Source: an uncultured Acinetobacter sp.
GTDB taxonomy: Bacteria > Pseudomonadota > Gammaproteobacteria > Pseudomonadales > Moraxellaceae
Length of the DNA: 36,246 bases
Assembly: GCA_947627655.1 (NCBI GenBank)
Contig: CANQWW010000007.1
Span: forward strand, 1-36,246
Direction: 5' to 3'
A program made the translations under genes and the position numbers. Positions 9,154 through 18,270 of the stretch are shown here, piece after piece (position 1 is the first letter of the stretch; the number at the start of each line of letters is the position of its first letter). Below the pieces are notes generated by a model. That model had not been told where the DNA came from and made no database searches. It worked only from the letters and a program-made list of their open reading frames with translations.

Positions 9154-10104
9154 ATGTTGAAATGGGTTTTACTGGCCATTGTGGTATTTGCGATTTATCA
9201 GGCGCTTAAATCTTATAATACCTTGCAGCGTCATGCGCAGGAAATCAAAGAAGCGCTGTCGAATATTTCTGTATCACTAAGTAAAAAAGTCAGCCTGATT
9301 AACCAGTTGATGGATGTGGTCAAAGGCTACCAGCAGAGCGAACAGCTGGTTCATCTGACCGTGGCAAAAGATACTGGCATGAATGCCATTTATTCCAATT
9401 ATAAAGACTCCAATATGATGCTGACCAACCTGCAGGGTATGGCCGAGCGTTATCCGGAATTAAAGGCCGATCAGCAATATCATCGCCTGATCAGTAACAT
9501 TGAAATGTGCGAGGCCGAAATTGCCCAGTGGCGTAATGAATACAATGCCCGGGTCAAACACTACAATACTTTGCGTTCGTCTATTCCAACCATTTTTATT
9601 GCCAATGGTCTCGGCTTCTCTGAAGCACCTTATCTGGATTTAACGGTAGAAAATGCTGAGCAGACCCTGTTGAAAGACTTTAAGACCGATGATGGCGAGC
9701 GTTTAAATGCCTTGTTCAAGTCAGCCAAAGATAATCTGGTTGAAGGTTCGAAAAGCCTGGCCTCCAGCTCCAAAACTGCGCTGGATAAAGCTACCGATGC
9801 CGGTAAAAAACTGGCTGCCAGTGAACAGGTTCAGGGGCTGGTCGACAAAGCCAATAATTACATGGGCAAAGCCGCTACTCCCAAATTTTTCTATCTGTTA
9901 CCGGATTCTGTGCCTAAAGGTCCGGTCAGTCTGCAAGACATCAGCACACTGGCAGAAGATCAGGCATGGGCTGAACAGGTGCGCTTGTCTGAAGTGGGTG
10001 CTGATCAATGGCTGAGCCTGGAAGAATGGAAGAATCATTATCTGTTGGCGCAGATGCCTATATTAGAAACTCCGACATTGCCGCATAGCCCGATAGAAAA
10101 ATAA
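9154..10104 (+). CDS. LemA-family membrane protein with C-terminal GYF-like domain
   Basis: 316-aa protein. An N-terminal anchor (residues 1-17) is followed by the coiled-coil LemA core, with landmarks YNTLQRHAQEIKEAL, AERYPELKADQQYHRLISNIEMCEAEIAQWRNEYNARV split across residues 97-134, then IANGLGF. Residues 190-240 form a low-complexity Ala/Lys/Ser helix. Residues 244-293 resemble a GYF_2-type domain (FFYLLPDSVPKGPVSLQDI, ending WLSLEEW). LemA proteins are anchored in the inner membrane with the coil in the periplasm; their function is poorly defined. The GYF-like tail is an addition to the usual ~200-aa LemA. It stands alone after psd, with ribosome site AGAGGG and a strong terminator. Confidence 0.85.
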   Translation: MLKWVLLAIVVFAIYQALKSYNTLQRHAQEIKEALSNISVSLSKKVSLINQLMDVVKGYQQSEQLVHLTVAKDTGMNAIYSNYKDSNMMLTNLQGMAERYPELKADQQYHRLISNIEMCEAEIAQWRNEYNARVKHYNTLRSSIPTIFIANGLGFSEAPYLDLTVENAEQTLLKDFKTDDGERLNALFKSAKDNLVEGSKSLASSSKTALDKATDAGKKLAASEQVQGLVDKANNYMGKAATPKFFYLLPDSVPKGPVSLQDISTLAEDQAWAEQVRLSEVGADQWLSLEEWKNHYLLAQMPILETPTLPHSPIEK

Positions 10105-10129
10105 AAAAAGCGCCGGAAGGCGCTTTTTT
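10103..10129. terminator. Bidirectional terminator between convergent genes
   Basis: AGCGCC-GGAA-GGCGCT hairpin (10109-10124) flanked by A7 and T6. It serves the LemA gene on + and the SPOR gene on -. Confidence 0.92.
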
Positions 10130-10140
10130 ATATCTTAAAT

Positions 10141-10749
10141 TTATTGCTTTACCACAATCGAATCAATACCACTATGTTGTAAAGTTTGCTGGGCGATGAC
10201 GGCTGCATTGACAGAATCATAAGGACCAGACACCACACGGTACCAAACCTTGCCATTTTCCACGCTGCGAACAACATCAGCAGATAAGCCGTTTAAAATA
10301 ATTTCTGCACGGCGGGCATCGGCCTGATCAGGATCATCAAAACTACGCACTTGTAGAATATAGCTTTCCACCGGTGCTGTAGTGGCACTGTCCACCAGAC
10401 CCGGTTCAGTCACTGTTTCTTCAGTTTCCTCAGGCTTTGGTGCTTCGACAATCACCACCGCATCGCGCTGACTGGTTTCCGGTACGGCCTGTTCAGGAAT
10501 CGGAGTCACTTGCTGTTTAGGTAAGAGCTCATAGAAGCGATAGTCTTTATTGGTATCTTCTTCCTGATAATGTTCTACAGTGGTCGGATTATTAGGTTTT
10601 ACAGGCTCCCAAGGCTTCCACAGCATGAGTGCGACCAGAAAACTTAACACGATTAAAATGATCACAAGAGTACCGAGCCAGGCCGGGATTAATGGCTTTT
10701 TGGGCTTGTTCGGACGTTCAGATACACCGCGCTGCGTTTTTCCAAACAC
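10141..10749 (-). CDS. SPOR-domain, FtsN-like cell-division protein
   Basis: 202-aa bitopic protein. A short basic cytoplasmic N-terminus (RPNKPKKPLIPAW) precedes one membrane helix (about residues 24-44), a Pro/Glu-rich periplasmic linker, and a C-terminal SPOR domain (about 126-202: SYILQVRSF, WYRVVSGPY). SPOR domains bind denuded septal peptidoglycan. The linker motif YRFYELLPKQ just after the helix resembles a conserved element of FtsN-like proteins. It sits downstream of argS in the same direction, as in Pseudomonas, where this gene is annotated ftsN. It is probably FtsN or a close relative activating septal synthesis. Confidence 0.8.
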   Translation of the reverse strand: MFGKTQRGVSERPNKPKKPLIPAWLGTLVIILIVLSFLVALMLWKPWEPVKPNNPTTVEHYQEEDTNKDYRFYELLPKQQVTPIPEQAVPETSQRDAVVIVEAPKPEETEETVTEPGLVDSATTAPVESYILQVRSFDDPDQADARRAEIILNGLSADVVRSVENGKVWYRVVSGPYDSVNAAVIAQQTLQHSGIDSIVVKQ

Positions 10750-10885
10750 TAGAGATTTCCTCTTGTATTTATTGACCAGATAGAAAATAGAAAAAAGGCA
10801 TCCTACAGATTATGCCTTGCTCTATGCATCCTATGTGATCGGGATTGAAATGTCATCATTCAAATCACAATCTCATAGAAATTTT

Positions 10886-10918
10886 AATGGCCTATCTGCA
10901 CGAGGGAGATAGGCCATT
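10886..10918. terminator. Perfect 12-bp hairpin downstream of argS
   Basis: AATGGCCTATCT (10886-10897) pairs perfectly with AGATAGGCCATT (10907-10918) around a 9-base loop. It lies 130 bases beyond the argS stop. Flanking T-runs are short on both strands, so it is a candidate argS terminator or processing structure only. Confidence 0.45.
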
Positions 10919-10977
10919 GTTGAGCAATATGTTTGCTTGCTTTGTAACCAAGCTTAGCTTTTGTCTGGTATCCATGC

Positions 10978-11048
10978 AAAAAGCAGTGCTTTACATTTTA
11001 GCTTCGAGCACAGCTCTCGCCTTGCGAGCATGCAAAGCGATGCTTTGC
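10978..11048. repeat. Cluster of short palindromes abutting the argS stop
   Basis: Four small hairpins in 70 bases: AAAGC-AGT-GCTTT (10980-10992), GAGC-ACA-GCTC (11006-11016), CTCGC-CTT-GCGAG (11016-11028) and GCAAAGC-GAT-GCTTTGC (11032-11048). The last ends at the base before the argS stop codon. The pattern resembles a REP-type extragenic palindromic element. Confidence 0.4.
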
Positions 11049-12839
11049 TTACATGCTCTCAGGAGCTGATACGCCAAGTAGTTCCAGACCATTGCGTAAC
11101 ACTTGACGAACATTTACAGAGAGCAACAAACGTGCTTGAGTCAGTTCAGCATCATCACCGAGGACCTTGTTTTCATTGTACCAACCATGGAACAAAGCGG
11201 CTAATTCTTTCAGATAGTTACCCACTTGGTGCGGTTCATGCTGATTAGCGGCACGAATGACCACTTCAGGATAAGCTGCAAGTTTGGCCAAGATTTCAGT
11301 TTCTGCATCCAGCTCCAGTTTCGCTGCCAGCTGACGCGCTTGAACCGCATCAAAGTTTAGCCCGGTGGTCACAGCTTTTTCTAACATACGGCAGATACGC
11401 GCATGTGCATACTGGATATAGTACACCGCGTTGTCTTTGCTTTGTGATACTGCAAGATCCAGGTCAAAGTCGATGTGCTGTTCAGACTTACGCATTACGT
11501 AGTAGAAACGCGCTGCATCATTACCGACTTCTTTACGCAGATCACGTAAAGTCACGAACTGGCCTGAACGAGAGGACATTTGTACCATCTCGCCACCACG
11601 CCAGAGGCTCACAAACTGCACCAAAAGTACGGTCAGTTTTTTCGAGTCATAGCCCATCGCATCAATGGCGGCTTTGACACGCGCAATATAGCCATGGTGG
11701 TCAGAACCCCAGATATCGATGATATCGGTATAACCACGTTGTAATTTATTCAGGTGATAGGCAATGTCAGAGGCAAAATAAGTGGTTTGACCATTACGGC
11801 GTTTCACCACACGGTCTTTTTCATCGCCAAATTCAGTGGACTTGAACCAGATGTTACCATCCTGTTCATACAGATAACCGCGCTGGTCTAGCGTTTGCAA
11901 AGCTTCTTCAATTTTTTCGGCCAGACTTGCTTCACTAAACCATTGGTGGAAGGTCACACCAAATTCGCCCAAGTCATCCTTAATATCATCCAGAATGGCT
12001 TTTAAAGCCGCTTGATGGAAGACACGGTAGCCTTCACCAATTAAGGCTTGTGAGTTATGAATCAGGCCATCGATATGCTTTTCTTTGTCACCAGACAGAA
12101 CCACTTTATTGCCTTCAGCATCAGGTTCAGCAGCATATTGCACATCTTCAGGCACATCTTGATAGACTGCTGCTACTGGACGAACATAGGCATCTGCATC
12201 TTGGTCAATAATGCTTTGTGCGATCTCTTTAACATAGTCACCTTGATAGGCATTTTTCGGGAAAACCAGCTCCTGGCCGGTTAATTCCAAATAACGCAGA
12301 TAAGTTGAAGTTGCCAGAATATCCATCTGACGGCCAGCGTCATTGACATAGTATTCACGGTCAACTTTCGCACCTGTTGCTTCAAGCAGATTTGCAACGG
12401 TCATACCGTAGGCAGCGCCACGACCATGACCGACGTGCAGGCTAGAAGTCGGGTTTGCTGATACGAATTCAACCTGGATGCGTTTTTCCGCATTGGCTTG
12501 GGTACGGCCATACGCTGCCTGTTGTGCCTGGATCTGATCCAACACGGCAAAGCGTTGATCGGCATTCAGAAAGAAGTTAATGAAGCCCGGACCTGCAATC
12601 TCGGCTTTGCTGATGTCCGCAACTTCCGGCAGGGCAGCCAGGATTTTTTCTGCTAAATCACGCGGTTTCATTCCTGCAGCTTTCGACGCGATCATGGCAA
12701 TATTTGATGCAAAGTCACCGTGGCTACGGTCTTTGGTACGCGTCAAACTACTTGTATTGTTCCAGTCAGATGGGAGTACGTTTTGTGCCTGTAAAGTTTG
12801 CACTGCATGATCGAGAGCTGCTTGGATTGCCGTATTCAT
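11049..12839 (-). CDS. argS: Arginyl-tRNA synthetase
   Basis: Class I synthetase charging tRNA-Arg, 596 aa. The start at 12839 (MNTAIQAALDHAV) is chosen because the in-frame upstream extension is an unconserved hydrophobic leader. The HIGH motif is HVGH at residues 135-138 within ANPTSSLHVGHGRGAAYG. The KMSKS equivalent is the degenerate MSSRSGQFVTL, as in many ArgRS enzymes. The N-terminal tRNA-binding (Arg-N) domain and the C-terminal DALR anticodon domain (FYYVMRKSEQHIDFDLDLA onward, ending LGVSAPESM) are complete. A SPOR/FtsN-like gene follows in the same direction. Confidence 0.97.
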   Translation of the reverse strand: MNTAIQAALDHAVQTLQAQNVLPSDWNNTSSLTRTKDRSHGDFASNIAMIASKAAGMKPRDLAEKILAALPEVADISKAEIAGPGFINFFLNADQRFAVLDQIQAQQAAYGRTQANAEKRIQVEFVSANPTSSLHVGHGRGAAYGMTVANLLEATGAKVDREYYVNDAGRQMDILATSTYLRYLELTGQELVFPKNAYQGDYVKEIAQSIIDQDADAYVRPVAAVYQDVPEDVQYAAEPDAEGNKVVLSGDKEKHIDGLIHNSQALIGEGYRVFHQAALKAILDDIKDDLGEFGVTFHQWFSEASLAEKIEEALQTLDQRGYLYEQDGNIWFKSTEFGDEKDRVVKRRNGQTTYFASDIAYHLNKLQRGYTDIIDIWGSDHHGYIARVKAAIDAMGYDSKKLTVLLVQFVSLWRGGEMVQMSSRSGQFVTLRDLRKEVGNDAARFYYVMRKSEQHIDFDLDLAVSQSKDNAVYYIQYAHARICRMLEKAVTTGLNFDAVQARQLAAKLELDAETEILAKLAAYPEVVIRAANQHEPHQVGNYLKELAALFHGWYNENKVLGDDAELTQARLLLSVNVRQVLRNGLELLGVSAPESM

Positions 12840-13098
12840 AATCAGTCGAAAATAGATATCGCAGAAAAACAGCAAATATAGCAAATTTCCGGCTCTTTAG
12901 GTAAAACCATTTGTAGGGAATCGCAAATAGGCGATCAGCTGGGAGAGAGTGTCTATTGAGTTGCATCACCTGATTCATTGGGCTGAAAGCATGCATTAAA
13001 TTGTCATGCAGCTCACGTTGCTCAGCTTAAAATACTGTATTGTTTACGATAAAACTGGCCTATATTGATTCAAGTATAAAAATTATCAGGGAATGGAA

Positions 13099-13383
13099 AT
13101 GGATTCACAACAACGTCCGATGATCTTGGGTAAGATCCCCAAATTGCCGGGTAAATGGGCATTCATCATTATACCTTTTATTTTATCCTGCCTGATGAGT
13201 GGCATTATCTCTATGATTAATCTGCTGCGTACCGTGGGGTGGAATGATGACTTTGTCGAGCTGTGGCTACACAACTGGATGCTGTCCTGGATGTTTGCAT
13301 TTCCTATTGTGCTTTTGCTCTTACCAGTGGTGCGCCGCCTGACTGCACTTTTTGTCGATATGAAGGGGCCGCCGTCCGCTTAA
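13099..13383 (+). CDS. DUF2798 family small membrane protein
   Basis: 94-aa protein with two membrane helices (about residues 17-39 and 58-78) and the family pattern: a Lys/Pro-rich N-terminus, MSGIISMINLLR in helix one, a Trp-rich loop (WLHNWMLSW), and FPIVLLLLPVVRRL in helix two. The function of the family is unknown. An ATG also occurs at 13093, but AGGGA at 13088-13092 is correctly spaced only for ATG 13099. It is divergent from argS across about 260 bases that must hold both promoters. Confidence 0.8.
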   Translation: MDSQQRPMILGKIPKLPGKWAFIIIPFILSCLMSGIISMINLLRTVGWNDDFVELWLHNWMLSWMFAFPIVLLLLPVVRRLTALFVDMKGPPSA

Positions 13384-13446
13384 GTCAGGTGCTGTTGACG
13401 TTATACGCATCCTCCACAACAGCATAGGACAAAGGTAGCTAAAAGC

Positions 13447-14748
13447 TTACAAACCGTATTCGACTGCAGCGCGGATAATCCCGAGCGCCAGGCCAATAAA
13501 AGCCCCGACAACGACGCCATTGACACGGATCATATGCAGGTCACCACCGACTTCATTTTCAATCTTGTCGATCATTTCCCTGGAATCCCACTCATGAATC
13601 CGCTCACTGATAAAGCGGATCACCTTTTCACTATATTGATCACTTAAATCTACTGCCAAGGCACTCATGCGCTGGTTTAACAGTTCACGCACCGAGGTGT
13701 TAGACATAATGTTTTCCCCGACCTGCTGGATGGCAATACGCAGGTTTTCAGCAATACCTGAGTCTGGCTTTTCCAGGTCGGCCTTAATCGCATCACACAG
13801 AATCACCACTGCACCGCTGATAAAATTCAGCACTTGTGGACTATCGAGCAGGGCATCTTTGGCTGTATTTAAGCGCTGGCTGGCCTCACTCGTGTTATCT
13901 GCCAGTTGTAACATGAGCTGCTGGGCCGATTCTTCGATTTTTAATCGCCATGGATGATCAGGATCTGCCAGCATGGCTTCGACCCGCTGAATCACCGAGT
14001 CAATGCTGCGCTGCTGCACATCAATCCCGATCCAGCTGGCGCCTTTGGCCAGTCGCCAGACCCCCATTTCCTTAAACAGTTGCCGGGTCAGTTCACGTGT
14101 CTGCTGCGGATGCGAGGTCATCCAGGCATGGGCAATATCGAGGCCACGTTGCAGTACATCTTGATGGAAGTCATTTTCCAGCACCGCGCGTAGCATCTCA
14201 CTGGCCAGATGATTAATCTGGGTGTTTTTGACCCATTGCACACTGTTGGTCTGGATAAAACCGGAAATCTGTTCCTGACCGACAAATTCAAAAATCTTCG
14301 GCACGGTCTGCTGAATGACCTGTGTAACCTGAAGGTTATTGCTCGGATTCGCCAGCCAGCGTCCGCCGGCCAGGCTCAGGTCAGTACTGGCCCGACTGCG
14401 CTGTACAATTTGTGGAGAGAGAAAATTTTCCTGGACAAAACGGCCCATGGATTCGGCAATCCGAGCTTTATTGCGCGGAATGATTTCGGTGTGATCGCGT
14501 AAAAATTTTGGAATCGGCATTTTTCCAAAAGGATTACGAAACAGTACCGTAATGGCATACCAGTCTGCCAGTCCACCCACCACACCCGCTTCTGCGGAGA
14601 GCATCAGGATATGAATCAACCATACATATTCGGGTAATAACTTGGCAGCGACCATCAGTGCCAGCCAGGTTATTACAGCCATAACCAAGGCAATGGTGGC
14701 AAAGCGTTTACTGCGTTGCAGGCTAGGTGAACTGGTCTCTGTCTGCAT
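13447..14748 (-). CDS. DUF445 family membrane protein
   Basis: 433-aa protein with two N-terminal hydrophobic segments (about residues 16-60), the family hallmark AGVVGGLADWYAITVLFRNPFG directly after them, a long helical soluble middle, and a C-terminal membrane segment (VNGVVVGAFIGLALGIIRAA). The E. coli relative is YjiN. The role of the family is not established. It is the last gene of a probable - strand cluster; the lipoprotein gene ends only 8 bases upstream of its start. Confidence 0.85.
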   Translation of the reverse strand: MQTETSSPSLQRSKRFATIALVMAVITWLALMVAAKLLPEYVWLIHILMLSAEAGVVGGLADWYAITVLFRNPFGKMPIPKFLRDHTEIIPRNKARIAESMGRFVQENFLSPQIVQRSRASTDLSLAGGRWLANPSNNLQVTQVIQQTVPKIFEFVGQEQISGFIQTNSVQWVKNTQINHLASEMLRAVLENDFHQDVLQRGLDIAHAWMTSHPQQTRELTRQLFKEMGVWRLAKGASWIGIDVQQRSIDSVIQRVEAMLADPDHPWRLKIEESAQQLMLQLADNTSEASQRLNTAKDALLDSPQVLNFISGAVVILCDAIKADLEKPDSGIAENLRIAIQQVGENIMSNTSVRELLNQRMSALAVDLSDQYSEKVIRFISERIHEWDSREMIDKIENEVGGDLHMIRVNGVVVGAFIGLALGIIRAAVEYGL

Positions 14749-14756
14749 AAAGGCTC

Positions 14757-15311
14757 CTATTTACGGGTCGGCTCAGGTTCAGGCTGGAGTACTGCACCAC
14801 TTGGACTCAAGCCATATTTGGATCCAAGCGACTGTAAAATCAGTCGTGCGTCAAATGCATCCTTGGGCGCCTGTGCTGCTTTAAAACATTCAATAGTATA
14901 GGCAATCTGTGCCGGTTCTACAGTGACACGATAAGGCATGTCATAGAATGGGTCAGGCCAATAAAATGGATGCCGGCGATAGTAGCCATAGGGATACGGC
15001 ATTGGGGTTGGGTAGACAATCGCTTCACGAGGCGGTTGCTGGGTACGGTTGCTCGGATCATTCAGCACCCGGAAAAACTGGAAGCCGTTCTGTACCGTAG
15101 TTTGTGCAGCTTTGAGCAAGGTAATTTCTTCTGCTGTGCCAAAGCTCATATTCGGACGTGCTCGGAAGCTGATCCGGTAAGTCTGGTTATTCAGAGGCGT
15201 AGTACTGTACTGACCGAGTTGGTCAAAAGTCAGCAGTTTGGAAGGTGTCGTGGCACAACCCGAAAGCAGGGCAGTGACCGTAAAGGCGAGAGCAATGACG
15301 GTTTTATTCAT
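14757..15311 (-). CDS. Small lipoprotein (CC0125/CC1285-like)
   Basis: 184-aa lipoprotein with a lipobox LLSGC after a 15-20 residue hydrophobic signal. The residue after Cys is Ala, favouring outer-membrane sorting. The mature part has YRISFRARPNMSFGTAEEITLLKAAQTT and NGFQFFRVL split around residue 70, a pattern I associate with the CC0125/CC1285 lipoprotein family. An unusual aromatic/Pro-rich stretch follows (PMPYPYGYYRRHPFYWPDP), then a segment with one Cys. Function is unknown. It is followed 8 bases later by the DUF445 gene, so the two are probably cotranscribed and envelope-related. Confidence 0.75.
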   Translation of the reverse strand: MNKTVIALAFTVTALLSGCATTPSKLLTFDQLGQYSTTPLNNQTYRISFRARPNMSFGTAEEITLLKAAQTTVQNGFQFFRVLNDPSNRTQQPPREAIVYPTPMPYPYGYYRRHPFYWPDPFYDMPYRVTVEPAQIAYTIECFKAAQAPKDAFDARLILQSLGSKYGLSPSGAVLQPEPEPTRK

Positions 15312-15358
15312 GTCCGTTCTCCTGATGGGATGATCCAGCTGTAGTGCCTCAGAAATGT

Positions 15359-15898
15359 CTAGAAACTGCTATTGGGCTGGGTCAGGAAACTGAGTTCTTC
15401 CTCGGTGGACGTACGGCCGAGAATCTGGTTACGGTGTGGGTAGCGTCCAAAACGGTCAATGATGACCTTATGTTTAATTTCGAACTCCAGGTTTTCTGCA
15501 TTTCCCAGACGCTGAAACAATTTTAAAGCATATTCATGGATCAGTCTGGATTCACTGTGCATAAAAGGCATATACAGAAAAGCTCGCTGTTCCGGACTCA
15601 GCTGTTTATCCAGATCCAGACTAATTGCTTCTTGAGCCAAGGCCAAAGCCAGACTGTCCTGGGCAAAAGCACGCGGGGTATTGCGAAAGATATTCCGGGA
15701 AAACTGGTCCAGTACAATAATCTCTGCCAGACGGCCTTCGGCAGTTTTTCGCCATGACCAGAACTCGGCACGGCTAGCCTGTTGTAGTGTCTCGGAGAAC
15801 TGCTCTGTCAAACTTTGGTCGAACTGGTCACTTTGGGCAAACCAGTGTGGCTGAGTTTCAGTGCTGAACCAGAAGGTTAAAATATCTTGATAATTCAT
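15359..15898 (-). CDS. DUF924 family protein
   Basis: 179-aa soluble helical protein with the DUF924 signatures: FWFSTETQPHWFA at the start, VLDQFSRNIFRNTPRAFAQD in the middle, LYMPFMHSES, and FGRYPHRNQILGR near the end. The fold is TPR-like and the function unknown. It lies 47 bases upstream of the lipoprotein gene on the same strand, so it may be first in a three-gene cluster. The other side is divergent from gshA. Confidence 0.88.
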   Translation of the reverse strand: MNYQDILTFWFSTETQPHWFAQSDQFDQSLTEQFSETLQQASRAEFWSWRKTAEGRLAEIIVLDQFSRNIFRNTPRAFAQDSLALALAQEAISLDLDKQLSPEQRAFLYMPFMHSESRLIHEYALKLFQRLGNAENLEFEIKHKVIIDRFGRYPHRNQILGRTSTEEELSFLTQPNSSF

Positions 15899-16108
15899 AA
15901 TACTTACAATTCATTAGCATTTATTTATCCATAAAATCACAAATTTCACATGTCTTATAGATAAAGTTTGTGTTAAAAATTTGCCGAATTAAAGTTAACG
16001 GTTTGCCCGAAAACTAGGCAGGGTGTAATGTGCGGCACAGAAATCGCGTTATACTGATATAAATTGATGATTTTATTTTAATAGTTTAGCCCATTAAGCG
16101 AGATTGTA

Positions 16109-17686
16109 ATGAGTCAACCTGAACCGACCGCCCAAGCTGTATTGCCATCTTGGGTGGATTCGTCGCTCATCAAAGGGATGCTGCGCGGAATTGAGCGCGA
16201 AAGTCTGCGAATGCAAAGCGATGGCTTTCTGTCGCAAAGGCCGCATCCCAAGGCACTTGGTTCAGCTTTGACACATCCGCGTATTACCACGGACTACTCC
16301 GAAGCACTGATGGAGTTCATTACCCCGCCCAAGGACACGATTCGTGAAGCACTGGATGACTTGATGGATATCCATGCTGTGGTTCACCGCCATCTGGAAG
16401 GGGAAGAAAAGCTCTGGCCCATGTCCATGCCGTGCATGTTGGATAGCAGTGATGAAAATATTCCGCTGGCACAATATGGCTCCTCCAATATTGGTCTGTT
16501 TAAAACCTTATACCGTCATGGTTTAGGGATCCGTTACGGGCGTCGTATGCAGACTATTTCTGGCGTGCACTACAATCTGTCTTTTCCGGATCATTTCTTT
16601 GAAGCGCTGCAAACGCAGGAAACGGATGAGGCACTGCGTGCCCTGAGCCTACAGGACTATCGTAGTCACCGTTATATGGGGCTGATCCGTAACTTTATCC
16701 GTCTGACCCCGATGATCATGCTGCTGATCGGAGCCAGTCCTGCAGTATGCAAATGTTTTATGACCGGTCGTGATCATCATTTGCTGCCACTGGTACGCGG
16801 TACCCTTTATACCCCGTATTCGACTGCACTGCGTATGGGGCGGTTCGGCTATCAGAATTCGGCACAAAAGCAGCTGGGCATCCGCTATAACAATTTGCAG
16901 GACTATCTGGAAGGCCTGCAAAAAGCGGTTAAAACTCCATATAAAAACTTTAGCCGTTTAGGACTGGACGATGCTGAAGGCCGGCCGATTCAGATCAATG
17001 ACCATGTGCTACAAATTGAAAATGAATACTACAGTCTGGTGCGTCCCAAACAGGTTCCTGAAGCGGGTGAAACTCCGTCACAAGCTTTACAGAATCGTGG
17101 TATTGGCTATGTAGAATTACGTGCCGTAGATATCAACCCCTACAGCCCGATCGGTATCGATGAGCAGACAGCCGGCTTCCTGGAAATTATTGCCCTGTAT
17201 TGCCTGTTACAAGATAGTCCGGCCCTACTTGATGATGAACAGGACGTGATTGAGAAAAACCAGGCTGAAGTGGTGAATCGTGGCCGTGCACCGAATGCCG
17301 CGATTTGGGAAAATGGCCAGCACTATCTGATTGAAGACTGGTGCAATATTTATCTGCAACGGATGCAGCCTCTCGCCGAATTACTGAATACAACCTATGC
17401 AACGGACCTGTATAGCCAGGCCATGCAAACCATGCAGAGTCGTGTCGATGAAGTGGATGCCACTTTATCTGCGCTCATCGTTGGCGACACCCGTAAGCAG
17501 GGCAGCATGTGGCACTTTGGCCAGATGCTGGCCCAGCAGCATAGTGCGGTCTATGAAGCGCACCAGCTGAGTAAAAAAACCTTGGCTTATTTCAGTGATT
17601 TATCAAAAAAATCCTTGCAGCGACAGCAGGAACTCGAGCAAGATAGCAGCATCAGCTTTGCTGAATATCTCGCTCAATATCGATAA
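16109..17686 (+). CDS. gshA: Glutamate-cysteine ligase
   Basis: First and rate-limiting step of glutathione synthesis: ATP-dependent joining of the glutamate side-chain carboxyl to cysteine. The 525-aa product fits the E. coli-type (group 1) enzyme, with GIERESLRMQ and ITTDYSEALMEFITPP near the N-terminus, SGVHYNLSFP, LIRNFIRLTPMIMLLIGASPA, and IGYVELRAVDINPYSPIG later. Length is typical. The ribosome site is AAGCGAGA before ATG 16109. dsbB begins 19 bases after its stop, so the two probably form one unit linking cytoplasmic thiol supply and periplasmic disulfide formation. Confidence 0.96.
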   Translation: MSQPEPTAQAVLPSWVDSSLIKGMLRGIERESLRMQSDGFLSQRPHPKALGSALTHPRITTDYSEALMEFITPPKDTIREALDDLMDIHAVVHRHLEGEEKLWPMSMPCMLDSSDENIPLAQYGSSNIGLFKTLYRHGLGIRYGRRMQTISGVHYNLSFPDHFFEALQTQETDEALRALSLQDYRSHRYMGLIRNFIRLTPMIMLLIGASPAVCKCFMTGRDHHLLPLVRGTLYTPYSTALRMGRFGYQNSAQKQLGIRYNNLQDYLEGLQKAVKTPYKNFSRLGLDDAEGRPIQINDHVLQIENEYYSLVRPKQVPEAGETPSQALQNRGIGYVELRAVDINPYSPIGIDEQTAGFLEIIALYCLLQDSPALLDDEQDVIEKNQAEVVNRGRAPNAAIWENGQHYLIEDWCNIYLQRMQPLAELLNTTYATDLYSQAMQTMQSRVDEVDATLSALIVGDTRKQGSMWHFGQMLAQQHSAVYEAHQLSKKTLAYFSDLSKKSLQRQQELEQDSSISFAEYLAQYR

Positions 17687-17704
17687 AAAATAAGAGGGTC
17701 GAGC

Positions 17705-18232
17705 ATGAAATGGGGTTATCGCTTCGTGAGTGGTGCGTTATTTGCCGGGTCCGTGATCGGCATGGCATTTGCATTATATTTAGAACATGTGCAAGGGCTT
17801 GCTCCTTGCCCGCTCTGTGTATTTCAGCGGGTTGGCCTCATTGGGCTAGGCATCATTTCGTTGCTCGCCTTGTTGCATAATCCGAAATCCAATGGCATAA
17901 AACGTGTCTATGCCTTACTCGGTTCGCTCAGTATTTTATGGTCAGCCGGCGTCGCAGCACGCCATGTCTGGTTACAGCATTTGCCCCCCGACCAAGTGCC
18001 AAGTTGTGGTCCCGGTCTGGATTACTGGCTGGATACCTTGCCGATGAAAGCGGTATTTGAACAGGTGCTGACCGGCTCAGGCGAGTGTGCCACGATTGAC
18101 TGGACGTTTCTGGGACAGTCTTTACCGGTTTGGTCCTTGCTATTCTTCACGGTGCTGCTATTGATCAGCCTGTGGCAACTGTTTCGTCCTTATCAGACCG
18201 CACCGGTCAAGCGTTTAAGAGATCAATATTAA
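17705..18232 (+). CDS. dsbB: Disulfide bond formation protein B
   Basis: Inner-membrane quinone reductase that reoxidises DsbA. The 175-aa product has four membrane helices. Both periplasmic Cys pairs are present: CPLC (Cys35, Cys38) in the first loop, and Cys101 with Cys128 in the second (PSCGPGLDYW and GSGECATIDW). FQRVGLIGLG after the first pair matches the quinone-binding arginine region. AGAGGG precedes ATG 17705. It is downstream of gshA and followed by a strong terminator. Confidence 0.95.
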   Translation: MKWGYRFVSGALFAGSVIGMAFALYLEHVQGLAPCPLCVFQRVGLIGLGIISLLALLHNPKSNGIKRVYALLGSLSILWSAGVAARHVWLQHLPPDQVPSCGPGLDYWLDTLPMKAVFEQVLTGSGECATIDWTFLGQSLPVWSLLFFTVLLLISLWQLFRPYQTAPVKRLRDQY

Positions 18233-18237
18233 TTAGC

Positions 18238-18262
18238 AAGCTCTCTCTGGAGGGCTTTTTTT
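18238..18262 (+). terminator. Intrinsic terminator of dsbB
   Basis: AAGCTCTC / GAGGGCTT-type stem (one T-G pair), TCTG loop, then seven T. The T-run occurs only on +. Confidence 0.85.
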
Positions 18263-18270
18263 ATCTCTAC

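Larger units (their letters stand above)
10750..11048. other. Structured intergenic region between argS and the SPOR gene
   Basis: About 300 bases without a gene, full of inverted repeats. The - strand promoter and ribosome site of the SPOR gene (GAGGAAA near 10752-10758) lie at the left end. A perfect 12-base hairpin and a cluster of small palindromes follow to the right and are listed separately. Short + strand frames here have no ribosome site. Confidence 0.5.

Noticed and set aside
10845..11248. Small + strand frames between the SPOR gene and argS
   Set aside because: They cross the hairpin cluster and the argS 3' end in antisense, and have no ribosome site.
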